A stretch of 64,000 nucleotides of DNA from an uncultured Rhodocyclaceae bacterium (GTDB lineage Bacteria; Pseudomonadota; Gammaproteobacteria; Burkholderiales; Rhodocyclaceae): contig CAJQTY010000001.1 of NCBI GenBank assembly GCA_907163075.1, forward strand, positions 1,798,001-1,862,000, read 5' to 3'. How positions within the stretch are numbered: the first letter of the stretch is position 1; every line of letters begins with the position of its first letter. The notes beneath the pieces are model-generated. The model was not told where the DNA came from and ran no database searches. It saw nothing but the letters and a program-made list of their open reading frames with translations. Below, piece by piece: positions 10,000-18,729 of this stretch. A program made the position numbers and the translations under genes.

Positions 10000-11421
10000 T
10001 CAAGACGGGAATGCCAGGGATTTGACGGTGATTGGAAGAAGGTTTCCGTTGAAGATCGGCAGGCCGATGTCCAGATAGTCGCCCTCTCGGGTTTGAATTT
10101 CGTCGATGACCGCCAGTTCGCGCGTCGCCATGTACGGCTGCAGTTCCATGCCCAGCGCCTTGCCCAGGTCCTGCGGACAGACCACGATCAGGGGGTGGGG
10201 ATTGGACGGCGCGCTCTGCCGGCAAAAGATGACGAGTTCGGCGGCGGTGGCCACAACGTTGCGGTAAAGCGGTTCGATGCTGCCGGGCAAGGCCAGCGCA
10301 TAGGCATCGCGGGCCGGGTCGAGGTCGAGATGGCGTACGGCGATTTCCCAGGCCGCACCCAGTCCGGCCACGGCGGGCACGGCCGGGTGGGCGACCGGCA
10401 GATTCTTGATCGGCAGACTCGCTGCATGGACCCAGATGGTACTGCCCGACAACGACAAGCTATGCGCTCCGGCGCCGATAACCGTGGCGCGCACAGTCTG
10501 CTGCGGCTCGGCCAACACGGGAGCGCCCTGATTGAACAGCCGCTTCAGCGCCTTGGCCAGCAAAGGACCGATATCGCCGTAAACAAAAGGTTCGGTTACG
10601 GTCTCTGGATGGTAAAGACAAGCACCTACGCCGCCCGAGATGAACACGGCATCAAGGTCATAAACCTCGCGTAGCGCCGGTGTCATCAGCAGAGCTTGCG
10701 CCAACGGTGACGACGTGCTGTGCATGACTTCCAGCACCAGCCGGGCCATGCGCTCGGCAACCTGGTCGAGTTGCGGCCGCGAAAGCCGCATCGGGTCCTG
10801 GTCGCTACCGAACAGTTCGCTGCAAATCAGGCGCGCCGGCTCATGAATGCGTGTGACCCGGCCGCTTCCATCGGTCTCGATCAAATGGCCGCCGACGTTC
10901 AGGCAAGCCGTATCAATCGCGCGACCGCCAGCGAATACGGCGTAGTTGGACGTCCCGCCGCCGATGTCGATGTTCAGCACGCGCGCGGCATTGGCGCGCG
11001 AATACTCGGCTGCGCCTGAACCTCGCCCGGAGATCACGGATTCCAGATGCGGCCCCGCCGTAGCGACGACAAAATCGCCCAGCACGTTGGACACGTCCAT
11101 CACCGTAGCGCGCGCGTTACGGGTTTTCGACGTTTCGCCGGTGATGATGATGGCGCCGGATTCGATCTGTTCACGCGTCAGTTTGGCGGCGGCGTATTGG
11201 GCGTCGATAAAGCCGAGCAGTTGCGCGACATCAACCTTTCGATCCGTCGTGAACGGCGTAAAGATCACCGGGCTCTGAAAGAGTATCTCGCGCCTGGAGA
11301 ACTCATAGCGCGGAACCTGGTTTACGGGCGCGCGATTGGTGACTTCCAGGGCGGAAAAAATCACCTGCGTGGTCGTGGTCCCCACGTCGATACCCACCGA
11401 AAACAGGCGCCGGGTGTTCAT
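10000..11421 (-). CDS. eutA: ethanolamine ammonia-lyase reactivase EutA
   Basis: 473-aa actin/Hsp70-fold ATPase. EutA exchanges damaged cobalamin from EutBC for intact adenosylcobalamin using ATP. The phosphate-1 loop is clear at the N-terminus (SVGIDVGTTTTQVIFSA), with a second motif VLNIDIGGGTSNYAVF and a later VFISGGVGA. I use ATG at 11421, which overlaps the eutG stop by one base (TGATG) and places the phosphate loop close to the N-terminus as in the family; the longer frame to 11517 would overlap eutG by almost 100 bases. Confidence 0.95.
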   Translation of the reverse strand: MNTRRLFSVGIDVGTTTTQVIFSALEVTNRAPVNQVPRYEFSRREILFQSPVIFTPFTTDRKVDVAQLLGFIDAQYAAAKLTREQIESGAIIITGETSKTRNARATVMDVSNVLGDFVVATAGPHLESVISGRGSGAAEYSRANAARVLNIDIGGGTSNYAVFAGGRAIDTACLNVGGHLIETDGSGRVTRIHEPARLICSELFGSDQDPMRLSRPQLDQVAERMARLVLEVMHSTSSPLAQALLMTPALREVYDLDAVFISGGVGACLYHPETVTEPFVYGDIGPLLAKALKRLFNQGAPVLAEPQQTVRATVIGAGAHSLSLSGSTIWVHAASLPIKNLPVAHPAVPAVAGLGAAWEIAVRHLDLDPARDAYALALPGSIEPLYRNVVATAAELVIFCRQSAPSNPHPLIVVCPQDLGKALGMELQPYMATRELAVIDEIQTREGDYLDIGLPIFNGNLLPITVKSLAFPS

Positions 11422-12644
11422 CAGGCACGAACCTCGCGGCCCGCACGATGGTAGGCATGCAAATAGACGCCGACGATCTGTTCCTTGCTGGCTGTCCGGG
11501 GATTGGCGGTCAGACACGGGTCATTCAGCGCGTCCTCGGCAAAACGCGCAAAATCTTCCTTGCGCGCGCCGGCTTCCAGCAGATTGGCCGGCAGGTCAAT
11601 TTCAACGATCAGTTGTTGCACGCAGCGGATGGTCTCGGCCGCATCCATCATGCGCCCGGTAAGCGCCAACCCGATTTCCGGGTAGGTCTTCTTGCACACC
11701 AGCTGGTTGTAGTGCATGACCGAGGGCAGCATGATGGCGTTGGCCACGCCGTGCGGGATGTTGTAAGCGGCGCCGATCTGATGCGACATGGCATGGCACA
11801 AACCCAGTCCGGCATTGGAAAAAGCGATGCCCGCCATGTACGAGGCCAGCGCCATGGCTTCACGCGCCGCCACGTCGGAGCCCTTGCCAACGACGATGGG
11901 CAATGCCTCGCCAATCAGACTTATGGCGCGATAGGCAAGAGCCTGGGTCATCGACGTGGCACCGCTGGCCACATGGGCTTCGATGGCATGTGAAAGCGCA
12001 TCCATGCCGGTCGCGGCCGTCACGTGCGGCGGCACGCCAAGCATCAGGCAGGCGTCAATGATCGCCAGATCCGGCATCAGCGAATCGTGCACCAGTATCC
12101 GTTTTACGTGGCGGACGCTGTCGGTGATCACGGTGACGGTAGTCGCTTCCGAACCCGTCCCGGCAGTGGTCGGTACCGCGACCAGGGGCATGGTGCGCGG
12201 CAGGATATGCGTCGAATCTTCGAGAGCGCTCACAGTCGTGCCAGGATTGGCGAGCAGCAAGGCTACCGCCTTGGCGGCATCGAGCGCCGAGCCGCCGCCA
12301 AAGGCCACAATCGCGCCACAACCGGATTCGGCCGCCTGCCGTGCAGCGGCCTCAACGTCGGCACTCTTTGGTTCGCCGATCGGCATGCAAAAGACGCTGT
12401 ATTCGATGTTCGAGTAGTTCAGCGCGCGATACATGCCCTCGGGCAGTCCCATCTTTTCCAGCATTTCGTCGGTCAGCACCAGCACCCGGTGCACACCGCA
12501 TTTCTCGATTGCCTCGCCAGTGCGGGCGATGGCCCCGGCACCGATGTAGGTATTGGGCGGCAAGCTGAACTGGCGCACCGAAAGGGCATTCATCATATCG
12601 ACCGTGTGTGTGACGATCTGGCCGACTTCGCGTTCCTGCATCAT
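11421..12644 (-). CDS. eutG: iron-type alcohol dehydrogenase (EutG/PduQ-like)
   Basis: 407-aa group III (iron-dependent) alcohol dehydrogenase. NAD-binding GGGSALDAAKAVALL, the signature TTAGTGSEAT, and metal-ligand region TGMDALSHAIEAHVA plus LGLCHAMSHQIGAAYNIPHG are present. In the compartment it would reduce acetaldehyde to ethanol and regenerate NAD+ for EutE. AAGGAG lies eight bases before the first of two adjacent ATGs. Overlaps the preceding gene by ATGA. PduQ has the same fold, so the symbol is taken from context. Confidence 0.9.
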   Translation of the reverse strand: MMQEREVGQIVTHTVDMMNALSVRQFSLPPNTYIGAGAIARTGEAIEKCGVHRVLVLTDEMLEKMGLPEGMYRALNYSNIEYSVFCMPIGEPKSADVEAAARQAAESGCGAIVAFGGGSALDAAKAVALLLANPGTTVSALEDSTHILPRTMPLVAVPTTAGTGSEATTVTVITDSVRHVKRILVHDSLMPDLAIIDACLMLGVPPHVTAATGMDALSHAIEAHVASGATSMTQALAYRAISLIGEALPIVVGKGSDVAAREAMALASYMAGIAFSNAGLGLCHAMSHQIGAAYNIPHGVANAIMLPSVMHYNQLVCKKTYPEIGLALTGRMMDAAETIRCVQQLIVEIDLPANLLEAGARKEDFARFAEDALNDPCLTANPRTASKEQIVGVYLHAYHRAGREVRA

Positions 12645-13750
12645 GTCGACGACTCCTTTTCAGCGATGCGGCGCAGGCTTATTCCGCATGAATCCACGGC
12701 TTCAGCAACGCCATGCACGCTGGCATGCAGCGTGATGCCGCCAGACTCGGGCTGTGTGGCAATGACCTGCCCGCGTGTCACCTGCGCGCCGGAAGCGATG
12801 CACGGCTGGAAAACAGGTGCCGGCCCGCCGGGTGTGATGCGCACGACGGCAGGCAGATCATCAGCCGAGCCGAGCGCACGAAAGGCCAAGCGTGCGCGTC
12901 GATAGGGCGTCAGGTCGAAAAGGGCATAGGCCGCGCTCATGGCACTGGTGCGACCGGAGAGCGTGCTCTCGAAAAAAGCGGAGCGACGTTCGGCCAGCCG
13001 CAAGCTCATGGCATCGCTCGCTCGCGCGGCTTGCACCGCGCTGTGCGTAGCAGGAAGGAGCACATAACCCAGGGTGGTCGCGCTGACCCAGGCTTGCGCC
13101 GGGTCAATCGGCATGCCGGCCAGGACGCCGTTGTGGAACACCGTGTACTGAGCGCTTATCGCCCCGCCCGCTAACGCCAGGCAATCGTAGAACGAGGTGC
13201 CAATCGGCACCTGCAGGCTTATCGGATGGGCTACCGCGCCACCCACCGTGATCAGTTTGGTCGTCACCGGGCGCTTCAGGTTGACCGCCCAGGAGAGGTT
13301 GCGCAAGGTCTCGGCGTTGACTACCAGCACATCGTCGGCACCGGCATCGCTCATTGGAATGCCGAGGAGTTCGCGCTTCAGCACCTTTTCATAGCCGAGC
13401 GGGTAGATATCAGGAAGACGCGCTACCGTCACCTTGCGCTTGCGAGCGGCCGCAGGAAGCTCAGGAAGCGCTGCGGAAAATTCGTCACGCGTGGCGAGAA
13501 AGGCTTTGCCCAGCCCGAGTGTTTCGATCAGCAATTGCGCGCCATCGAGCACGCAATTTCCGTAGTGCGCCAATACGGCCCAGTCCTTGCAAATCAGCGG
13601 CTCGCTTTGCGCCGCGTTGATGATGAGGGTGCGATAAGGGCGCGCGACGAGCTTGTCGGCCAGCGAGAATCCGCCGCCGCCAGCGCCCACCACCCCTGCG
13701 CCGCGAGCGCAATCGGCAAGCGCCTGAAGCTTGGCGTCAACGTGACTCAT
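12641..13750 (-). CDS. PduS/RnfC-like paralogue lacking iron-sulphur motifs
   Basis: 369 aa with the same N-terminal layout as PduS (ARGAGVVGAGGGGFSLADKL; AAQSEPLICKDWAVL in place of GAECEPLL) and the SLBB-like centre (VGGAVAHPISLQVPIGTSF). The region that in PduS holds two CxxCxxCxxxC clusters is replaced by a cysteine-poor segment; the six scattered cysteines cannot form a ferredoxin motif. The C-terminal barrel-sandwich part is retained (GAQVTRGQVIATQ). It is therefore a second, cluster-free member of the family in the same operon, coupled by ATGA overlaps to eutJ before it and eutG after it. Role unknown; it could be a flavin-only electron carrier, a docking partner or a chaperone for PduS/EutT. 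Confidence 0.8.
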   Translation of the reverse strand: MSHVDAKLQALADCARGAGVVGAGGGGFSLADKLVARPYRTLIINAAQSEPLICKDWAVLAHYGNCVLDGAQLLIETLGLGKAFLATRDEFSAALPELPAAARKRKVTVARLPDIYPLGYEKVLKRELLGIPMSDAGADDVLVVNAETLRNLSWAVNLKRPVTTKLITVGGAVAHPISLQVPIGTSFYDCLALAGGAISAQYTVFHNGVLAGMPIDPAQAWVSATTLGYVLLPATHSAVQAARASDAMSLRLAERRSAFFESTLSGRTSAMSAAYALFDLTPYRRARLAFRALGSADDLPAVVRITPGGPAPVFQPCIASGAQVTRGQVIATQPESGGITLHASVHGVAEAVDSCGISLRRIAEKESST

Positions 13751-14580
13751 GCCGCCCCCCGCGCCGTCGCCGCGATCGCCAGCGGAGTGAGATAGAGACA
13801 GGGCTGTGGGAGAATGACCTCAACCTCGGAGAAGGCTTCGGCGAACAAGTGCTGTACGCCGGGCAAGGCACACGATCCGCCGGAAAGATAAAGCGTCTTC
13901 ACTGGAGCATGGCCTTTAAGGTGCGCCTGCACGATATCGGTCATTTTTTCGAATACTGGCCGCGCGATATCCCAGGCTTCCTCGCCGTTTTGGCGCTTGA
14001 ACTGCTCGGCCTCGTCAATGCTGATTTTCAACGCGCCGGCAATGGTCAACGTGACGTGATGACCGCCGGTCGCCTCGTCGCCGGAATAGACCACTTTGCC
14101 GTTCTCGATCAGGGCAACCCCGGTCGTTCCGCCGCCAATATCGACCACCGCTCCGCGTGAAATGCCGAGCAAGGAAGCCACCGCAGAAGGCTCGTCGATG
14201 ATCGCGGCCAAGTGCAGTCCGGCCGCCTCGATCACGTTGGCGGAGATGCGCGGATCGGTCCCGGGTGGAAACGAGGTGGCCGCATGCGTAAAGCGTCGCC
14301 CCAGTTTGGCTTCGAGTTGTGCAATTTGAGCGCGCACAATCTGCACCGCTTCATAAAAGGCATAGACCACACCGTCGCGCACCACATCCGCCCATTCCAG
14401 GGCCACCGCAAGCGGCGCACCCTTTGCGTCGACGACCACGCTGACCACATCGCTGGTACCCAGATCAATGCCCAGATACATCGCGTCAGGCGCCGCGACC
14501 GGCGCCCGATCATTGACCAGAAGCGCCGCGCGCGCGAGTTGCGGTTCAAGCCAGGTGGGTAGATGCGGCGCGGAGTGCAT
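13747..14580 (-). CDS. eutJ: EutJ, Hsp70-like chaperone of eut operon
   Basis: 277-aa actin/Hsp70-fold ATPase domain with phosphate-1 (MYLGIDLGTSDVVSVVVD), phosphate-2 (GAVVDIGGGTTGVALI) and adenosine (LYLSGGSCALPGVQHLF) motifs but no substrate-binding domain. EutJ is conserved in eut operons and thought to help fold or assemble compartment proteins; its exact client is not established. ATG at 14580 sits 14 nt after the eutE stop; the longer frame would run deep into eutE. Confidence 0.92.
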   Translation of the reverse strand: MHSAPHLPTWLEPQLARAALLVNDRAPVAAPDAMYLGIDLGTSDVVSVVVDAKGAPLAVALEWADVVRDGVVYAFYEAVQIVRAQIAQLEAKLGRRFTHAATSFPPGTDPRISANVIEAAGLHLAAIIDEPSAVASLLGISRGAVVDIGGGTTGVALIENGKVVYSGDEATGGHHVTLTIAGALKISIDEAEQFKRQNGEEAWDIARPVFEKMTDIVQAHLKGHAPVKTLYLSGGSCALPGVQHLFAEAFSEVEVILPQPCLYLTPLAIAATARGAA

Positions 14581-14594
14581 GATCGTCAGGTGGA

Positions 14595-16019
14595 TCAAAC
14601 GATACGGAAGTTGTCGACCAGCACGCAGCGGCGCAGGCGAATGAAGGTACTGGCGTTGGTCACGCCCTCGCCGGTCGGCGTCGAAATGGTCATCGACGTC
14701 CAGCCTTCGCCACCAAAACCCAGCCCCGCAATACACGGGCCGTTTTTGACAAAGATGCTGGTATTGATCAGGTTGGCCATGCGGTCGAGGTTGTCGAGGT
14801 CACGCGAATGCATGGCGGCCGTGTGACGACACCCGCCCTCCAGCTTTACTGCCAGATCGATGGCCTGGTTGGCATTGGCGGCGCGGATGACCGGAATGAC
14901 GGGCATCATCAGCTCGGTCACGGCAAAGGGGTGATCCGCTTCGGTTTCGACAAAAAGGAGTCGTGTATCGGCGGGCACATCCAGCCCGATGGCGGCTGCA
15001 ATCCTGGCGGCATCGCGGCCGACCCAGTCGCGACAGACGACGCCGTGACCGTCGGCATCAACCTTCGTGAGCAAGACGGGCAGCAGCTTGTCGGCCTGGG
15101 CGCGCGTGAGTTCCACCGCCTTGTGCTTCTTCATCTCGGCCTTGAGTTGATCGGCGACACTGGCAACAACAATGATCTCCTTCTCGTCGGCACAGATGAT
15201 GTTGTTGTCAAACGATGCGCCGAACACGATGTCGCGCGCAGCGCGGGGAATGTCGGCAGTTTCGTCGACGACCACCGGCGGATTGCCGGCGCCGGCAGCG
15301 ATCAGACGCTTGTCGGTGTGCTTGCGGGCTTCAACGACGACGGCTTCGCCGCCCGTCACCACCAGCAAATTGATACCCGGATAACGGAACAGTTGTTGCG
15401 CCGTTTCAATATTCGGCTCGGCAACGGTCACCACCACGTTATCCGGGCCGCCTGCGGCAACGACCATCTCGTTGATGCGCGTGACGGCGAGTTGCGAGAC
15501 CTTTTTTGCTGCCGGATGCGGCGCAAAGACAACAGTATTTCCCGCAGCGGTCATGCTGATCGCGTTGTTGATGACGGTTGCCGCCGGATTGGTCGACGGT
15601 GTGACCGAGGCGATTACACCCCAGGCGGCGTTCTCGATCAGGGTGAGGCCGTTGTCACCGGAGAGCACGCGCGGCGTGAGGCATTCCACGCCCGGCGTAT
15701 GGCGGGCTTGTGCCAGGTTCTTGGCGATCTTGTCTTCAACACGACCCATGCCGGTTTCGGCGACCGCGACTTCCGCCAGTTCGCGGCCATATTCGATTCC
15801 TGCACGACGGATGGCCTCGACGACGAGCGTTCGCATGGCCACCGATTTGAGCTGTTTTTGCGCCGCAGTGGCGGCGGCAACGGCATCATCGAGCTGTTCG
15901 AACACGCCTGGGGCACGCTTGCTTGCAGCACGCGCGGGAGCGATCAGCGCCCCTTTGTTGAGCGATTGCAGAACGGCGCGCACGATCTGTTCGATATCAT
16001 TCGGATTTGCGACATCCAT
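14595..16019 (-). CDS. eutE: CoA-acylating acetaldehyde dehydrogenase
   Basis: 474-aa EutE. Converts acetaldehyde and CoA to acetyl-CoA with NAD+ inside the shell. Catalytic cysteine lies in FGASFDNNIICADEKEI; NAD-binding and family motifs TPSTNPAATVINNAIS and VVTGGEAVV are present. The first 18 residues (DIEQIVRAVLQSLNKG) are an amphipathic helix typical of a shell-targeting peptide, separated from the enzyme by an Ala-rich linker. GGAGG lies eight bases upstream of ATG. Confidence 0.96.
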   Translation of the reverse strand: MDVANPNDIEQIVRAVLQSLNKGALIAPARAASKRAPGVFEQLDDAVAAATAAQKQLKSVAMRTLVVEAIRRAGIEYGRELAEVAVAETGMGRVEDKIAKNLAQARHTPGVECLTPRVLSGDNGLTLIENAAWGVIASVTPSTNPAATVINNAISMTAAGNTVVFAPHPAAKKVSQLAVTRINEMVVAAGGPDNVVVTVAEPNIETAQQLFRYPGINLLVVTGGEAVVVEARKHTDKRLIAAGAGNPPVVVDETADIPRAARDIVFGASFDNNIICADEKEIIVVASVADQLKAEMKKHKAVELTRAQADKLLPVLLTKVDADGHGVVCRDWVGRDAARIAAAIGLDVPADTRLLFVETEADHPFAVTELMMPVIPVIRAANANQAIDLAVKLEGGCRHTAAMHSRDLDNLDRMANLINTSIFVKNGPCIAGLGFGGEGWTSMTISTPTGEGVTNASTFIRLRRCVLVDNFRIV

Positions 16020-16041
16020 GATCTTCAGCCTCCAGTCTTAA

Positions 16042-16332
16042 CTACTTGTGATAGAGCACACGGCCTTCGACGACGACCTCGTCGATAATGCCGACAATGC
16101 TCATGTCGATCGGCAGCGATTCGCCGTCGTGGGTAGCGCGGCGCGCCGAGCTGCCCTGTGTGACCAAGACCCATTCGCCATTGCCGGCCCCGATACTGTC
16201 GGCGGCGACGTGAGGTTCGCCTCGGGGCTTTCCGTCGGCATCGACGAAATCGACCAGCAGCAGACGTTCGATGTGAATGCCCGGGCATTTAACGGTAGAA
16301 ACGACTTGTCCGATGACCACTGCGAGTTCCAT
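16042..16332 (-). CDS. eutN: EutN pentameric shell vertex protein
   Basis: 96-aa EutN/CcmL-family protein; pentamers of this family cap the vertices of the shell. Motifs ELAVVIGQVVSTVKCPGI, LLLVDFVDADGKPRGEPHVA and a C-terminal IVGIIDEVVVEG. ATG at 16332 has GGAGAGG upstream and gives the usual family length; the longer frame is not supported. Separated from eutM by an unusually long 154-nt gap that holds a perfect hairpin. Confidence 0.95.
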   Translation of the reverse strand: MELAVVIGQVVSTVKCPGIHIERLLLVDFVDADGKPRGEPHVAADSIGAGNGEWVLVTQGSSARRATHDGESLPIDMSIVGIIDEVVVEGRVLYHK

Positions 16333-16446
16333 TGCCAGTTCCTCTCCACTGATTTTTTGCCAACTACTTGCGCGCACCAACCCGCCCCGCCTGAAGCCAG
16401 GCGAAAGCTCCATTATTCGGAACAACCATGGACACGCGTTCAGGCA

Positions 16447-16468
16447 TGGCGCCCGTCGTCGGGCGCCA
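16447..16468 (-). promoter_or_regulatory. perfect 9-bp hairpin between eutM and eutN
   Basis: TGGCGCCCG and its exact complement flank a 4-nt loop, 19 nt downstream of the eutM stop. There is no U-run after it on the transcribed strand, so it is more likely a 3'-end stabiliser or processing barrier than a full terminator. It could keep eutM mRNA in excess over downstream genes, fitting the high copy number of hexameric shell tiles. Confidence 0.6.
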
Positions 16469-16486
16469 CTTGCCGCGTCAGTGTGT

Positions 16487-16777
16487 TCAGTCCTTGATTT
16501 CGCTCATTGCCTTGATCGGGAAAACTTCTTCCAGATCGGCATGCGGGCGCGGAATGACGTGGACAGCGACCAGTTCACCCAAACGCTGAGCGACTGCGGC
16601 GCCGGCATCGGTAGCCGCCTTGCAGGCCGCCACATCGCCACGCACCATCGCCGTAACGTAGCCACCGCCGATTTGTTTGACGCCCACCAACTTGACGCGG
16701 GCGGCTTTGACCATGGCGTCGGATGCTTCAATCAACGCCACCAGGCCTTTGGTTTCGATCATGCCAAGAGCTTCCAT
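16487..16777 (-). CDS. eutM: EutM hexameric shell protein
   Basis: 96-aa canonical BMC-H protein, the main facet tile. The sequence follows the EutM/PduA consensus almost without gaps: [25 protein letters not shown]-like [20 protein letters not shown] and [18 protein letters not shown] at 16777 is chosen over the GTG nine bases earlier because AAGGAG touches that GTG and is correctly spaced (8 nt) for the ATG. Confidence 0.97.
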   Translation of the reverse strand: MEALGMIETKGLVALIEASDAMVKAARVKLVGVKQIGGGYVTAMVRGDVAACKAATDAGAAVAQRLGELVAVHVIPRPHADLEEVFPIKAMSEIKD

Positions 16778-16813
16778 TTGATTCACTCCTTGATTACTGA
16801 CTTAAGTTGCGGC

Positions 16814-16834
16814 AAAAAAACGGGATGAGCCCGT
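16814..16834 (-). terminator. intrinsic terminator upstream of eutM
   Basis: On the leftward strand a 5-bp GC stem (ACGGG / CCCGT, loop CTCAT) is directly followed by seven T residues, 37 nt before the eutM start. It would partly terminate transcripts coming from eutD, or attenuate eutM, dividing the operon into two transcription units. Confidence 0.65.
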
Positions 16835-16844
16835 CAGGTAGTGC

Positions 16845-16861
16845 CCGGTGGAGACCACCGG
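16845..16861 (-). promoter_or_regulatory. second hairpin in eutD-eutM gap
   Basis: CCGGTGG and CCACCGG around a 3-nt loop lie just ahead of the terminator on the leftward strand. Tandem hairpins here could form alternative attenuator structures; no antiterminator partner was identified. Confidence 0.45.
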
Positions 16862-16894
16862 ACGGAAAAAAATAGTTGGCGAAGAGCCTCACGC

Positions 16895-17917
16895 TCAGGC
16901 TTCCTTCAAGGAACTGCCGGTGGTTTGTGCGACGGGCTGGACCAGTCCGCCCATGCGCATCGCCAGCAGCGTGGTCTGCACCATGTCCTCCATGCTGCAA
17001 CCACGAGAAAGGTCGTGCATGGGCAAGCGCAGCCCCTGGATCATCGGTCCCAGCGCGTTGTATTTGCCCATGCGTTGCGCGATCTTGGCGCCGATGTTGC
17101 CGGCCGATAGCGATGGGAAGACGAAAACGTTGGCGTTGCCCTGTAACGGACTGTCAGGCGCCTTTTGCTCGGCAACCGAAGGAGCAATCGCGGCGTCGAA
17201 CTGCAACTCGCCGTCGAGAATCAGATCCGGACGACGGCTCTGCGCCAAATCGGTAGCGTGGCGTACAGTATCGACGGCGGAGTGTTTGGCGCTGCCCTTG
17301 GTCGAAAAGGAAAGCATGGCGACACGCGGCACATTGCCGGTGACTTTGCGGTAACTGTCGGCACTGGCAATGGCAATATCGGCCAATTGCTCGACCGTGG
17401 GGTCCGGGACCACGCCACAGTCAGCGAAACCGAGTACGCGTCCGCCATCCGGCGAAATCAGGAACATCACTGAGGACAGGGTCTTCATCGCCGGCGCCAG
17501 CCCGATCACGCGCAATCCGGCGCGCAGTACCGAGGCCGTGGCCGACAGGTTGCCCGCGATACACAGATCGGTATCGCCCTGCGCCAACATCGTGGCGCCA
17601 AACCATAGCGGGTCGCGCATCTGGGCGCTCGCTTCTTCGGGCAGCACGCCGGGGCGGTGAGTGCAATAGTGCTGAACGTAGGACTCAAGCAAAGCGCTAT
17701 ATTGCGGATCGATGACCGACACATCGCCGAGCACGAGACCGCGCTGCTTGCAGTAGCGGCGTAGTTCAAACGGATTGGCGAGCAAGATCGGGTGCGCCCA
17801 GCCCTGGCGAGCCAGTTGCTGCGCGGCTCGAATGGCGCGCTCGTCAATGGCATCGGGGAAGACAACGCGCACCGGGTGCGCTTTGGCCGCCGCCATGCAG
17901 GATTCGATCAGATTCAT
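16895..17917 (-). CDS. eutD: phosphotransacetylase (EutD-type)
   Basis: 340-aa phosphate acetyl/butyryltransferase fold (PTA_PTB). Turns acetyl-CoA into acetyl-phosphate, recycling CoA inside the compartment and making ATP possible through acetate kinase. Motifs: VRVVFPDAIDERAIRAAQQL, DPLWFGATMLAQGDTDLCIAG-like DLCIAGNLSATASVLRAGLR, and VFVFPSLSAGNIGAKIAQR. ATG at 17917 overlaps the eutT stop by ATGA. It is the classical Pta/EutD type, not PduL. Confidence 0.93.
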   Translation of the reverse strand: MNLIESCMAAAKAHPVRVVFPDAIDERAIRAAQQLARQGWAHPILLANPFELRRYCKQRGLVLGDVSVIDPQYSALLESYVQHYCTHRPGVLPEEASAQMRDPLWFGATMLAQGDTDLCIAGNLSATASVLRAGLRVIGLAPAMKTLSSVMFLISPDGGRVLGFADCGVVPDPTVEQLADIAIASADSYRKVTGNVPRVAMLSFSTKGSAKHSAVDTVRHATDLAQSRRPDLILDGELQFDAAIAPSVAEQKAPDSPLQGNANVFVFPSLSAGNIGAKIAQRMGKYNALGPMIQGLRLPMHDLSRGCSMEDMVQTTLLAMRMGGLVQPVAQTTGSSLKEA

Positions 17918-18729
17918 GAGTTTCGGCCTGACTTTTCGTGAGTCCAACTGATCAGCATCAACACATAGACAGCGCTGGACAGGCGATTCAGCGCCTGCAG
18001 AATATCGCCCCGACTGATCGAAAAATCCTTGTCGATAAAGGCGTGCGCGCCAGCCACTTCGGCCTCGCGGATGACGGTGCGCAGGAGGTTGAGGCGGGCC
18101 ACGGTCAGACCGTGCTCGATGGCCGGAACGATATGATCGTGCCCGAGGTACTTGAGCGGGTCGTGGGAAAGCGCATGCAGCTGAGCTTCATCGAACTCGC
18201 CCATGGCAATCGCCGGCATCGGCTCGCCCAGGGTTTCGGATCGCAGTACATTGCCCAGTGCCGCGCGGATGTCGGCCAGCATGCGCTGAGCCGTTGCCGG
18301 CGCTGAAGTAGTGAGCCATTCGGTCTGCAGCAAGACGGCGTGTGCAATCGCGCTATCGACACGTCCACGAAAGGCGATACGGGCGTCGCTCTTGACCACC
18401 ATCGTCGTGGCGTTGAGATGAGTCAGAGCTTCCGGCTTTTTGCCGACGACCTGTTGGCAAAGCAGGCAATGCGCACTTTCGTGGGTCGCGCTGCTGGTCA
18501 GTGGATGCACCTGTTGCCGCGGTTCGCGGTGTTCGTTATCCGCTTCGACGGCATCGACAAATACCCGCCCGACGTCGTCCGTGTAGCGGATGCGCATATT
18601 ACGGTCATTGAGTACGTCGCGCGCGGCCGGCGTCAATCGGCTCGACGCCGGCAGATGCACCTCCCCCCCCGGGGTGAGGCTGGCGTTCTCGGCCAGCCAG
18701 TTTTCGGTGATGTAGAGTGCCACGCTCAT
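17914..18729 (-). CDS. eutT: EutT corrinoid adenosyltransferase
   Basis: 271-aa EutT, which transfers the adenosyl group of ATP to cob(I)alamin to make the lyase cofactor. N-terminal metal region: His75, then His87-Cys88-x-x-Cys91. The enterobacterial motif is HX11CCX2C; here the first cysteine is a histidine (HX11HCX2C), a metal-ligand change worth noting. The C-terminal two thirds are the all-helical transferase (PAIEHGLTVARLNLLRTVIR). ATG at 18729 overlaps the eutQ stop by ATGA; the longer frame to 18942 would lie wholly over eutQ. Likely served by PduS as reductase. Confidence 0.92.
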   Translation of the reverse strand: MSVALYITENWLAENASLTPGGEVHLPASSRLTPAARDVLNDRNMRIRYTDDVGRVFVDAVEADNEHREPRQQVHPLTSSATHESAHCLLCQQVVGKKPEALTHLNATTMVVKSDARIAFRGRVDSAIAHAVLLQTEWLTTSAPATAQRMLADIRAALGNVLRSETLGEPMPAIAMGEFDEAQLHALSHDPLKYLGHDHIVPAIEHGLTVARLNLLRTVIREAEVAGAHAFIDKDFSISRGDILQALNRLSSAVYVLMLISWTHEKSGRNS

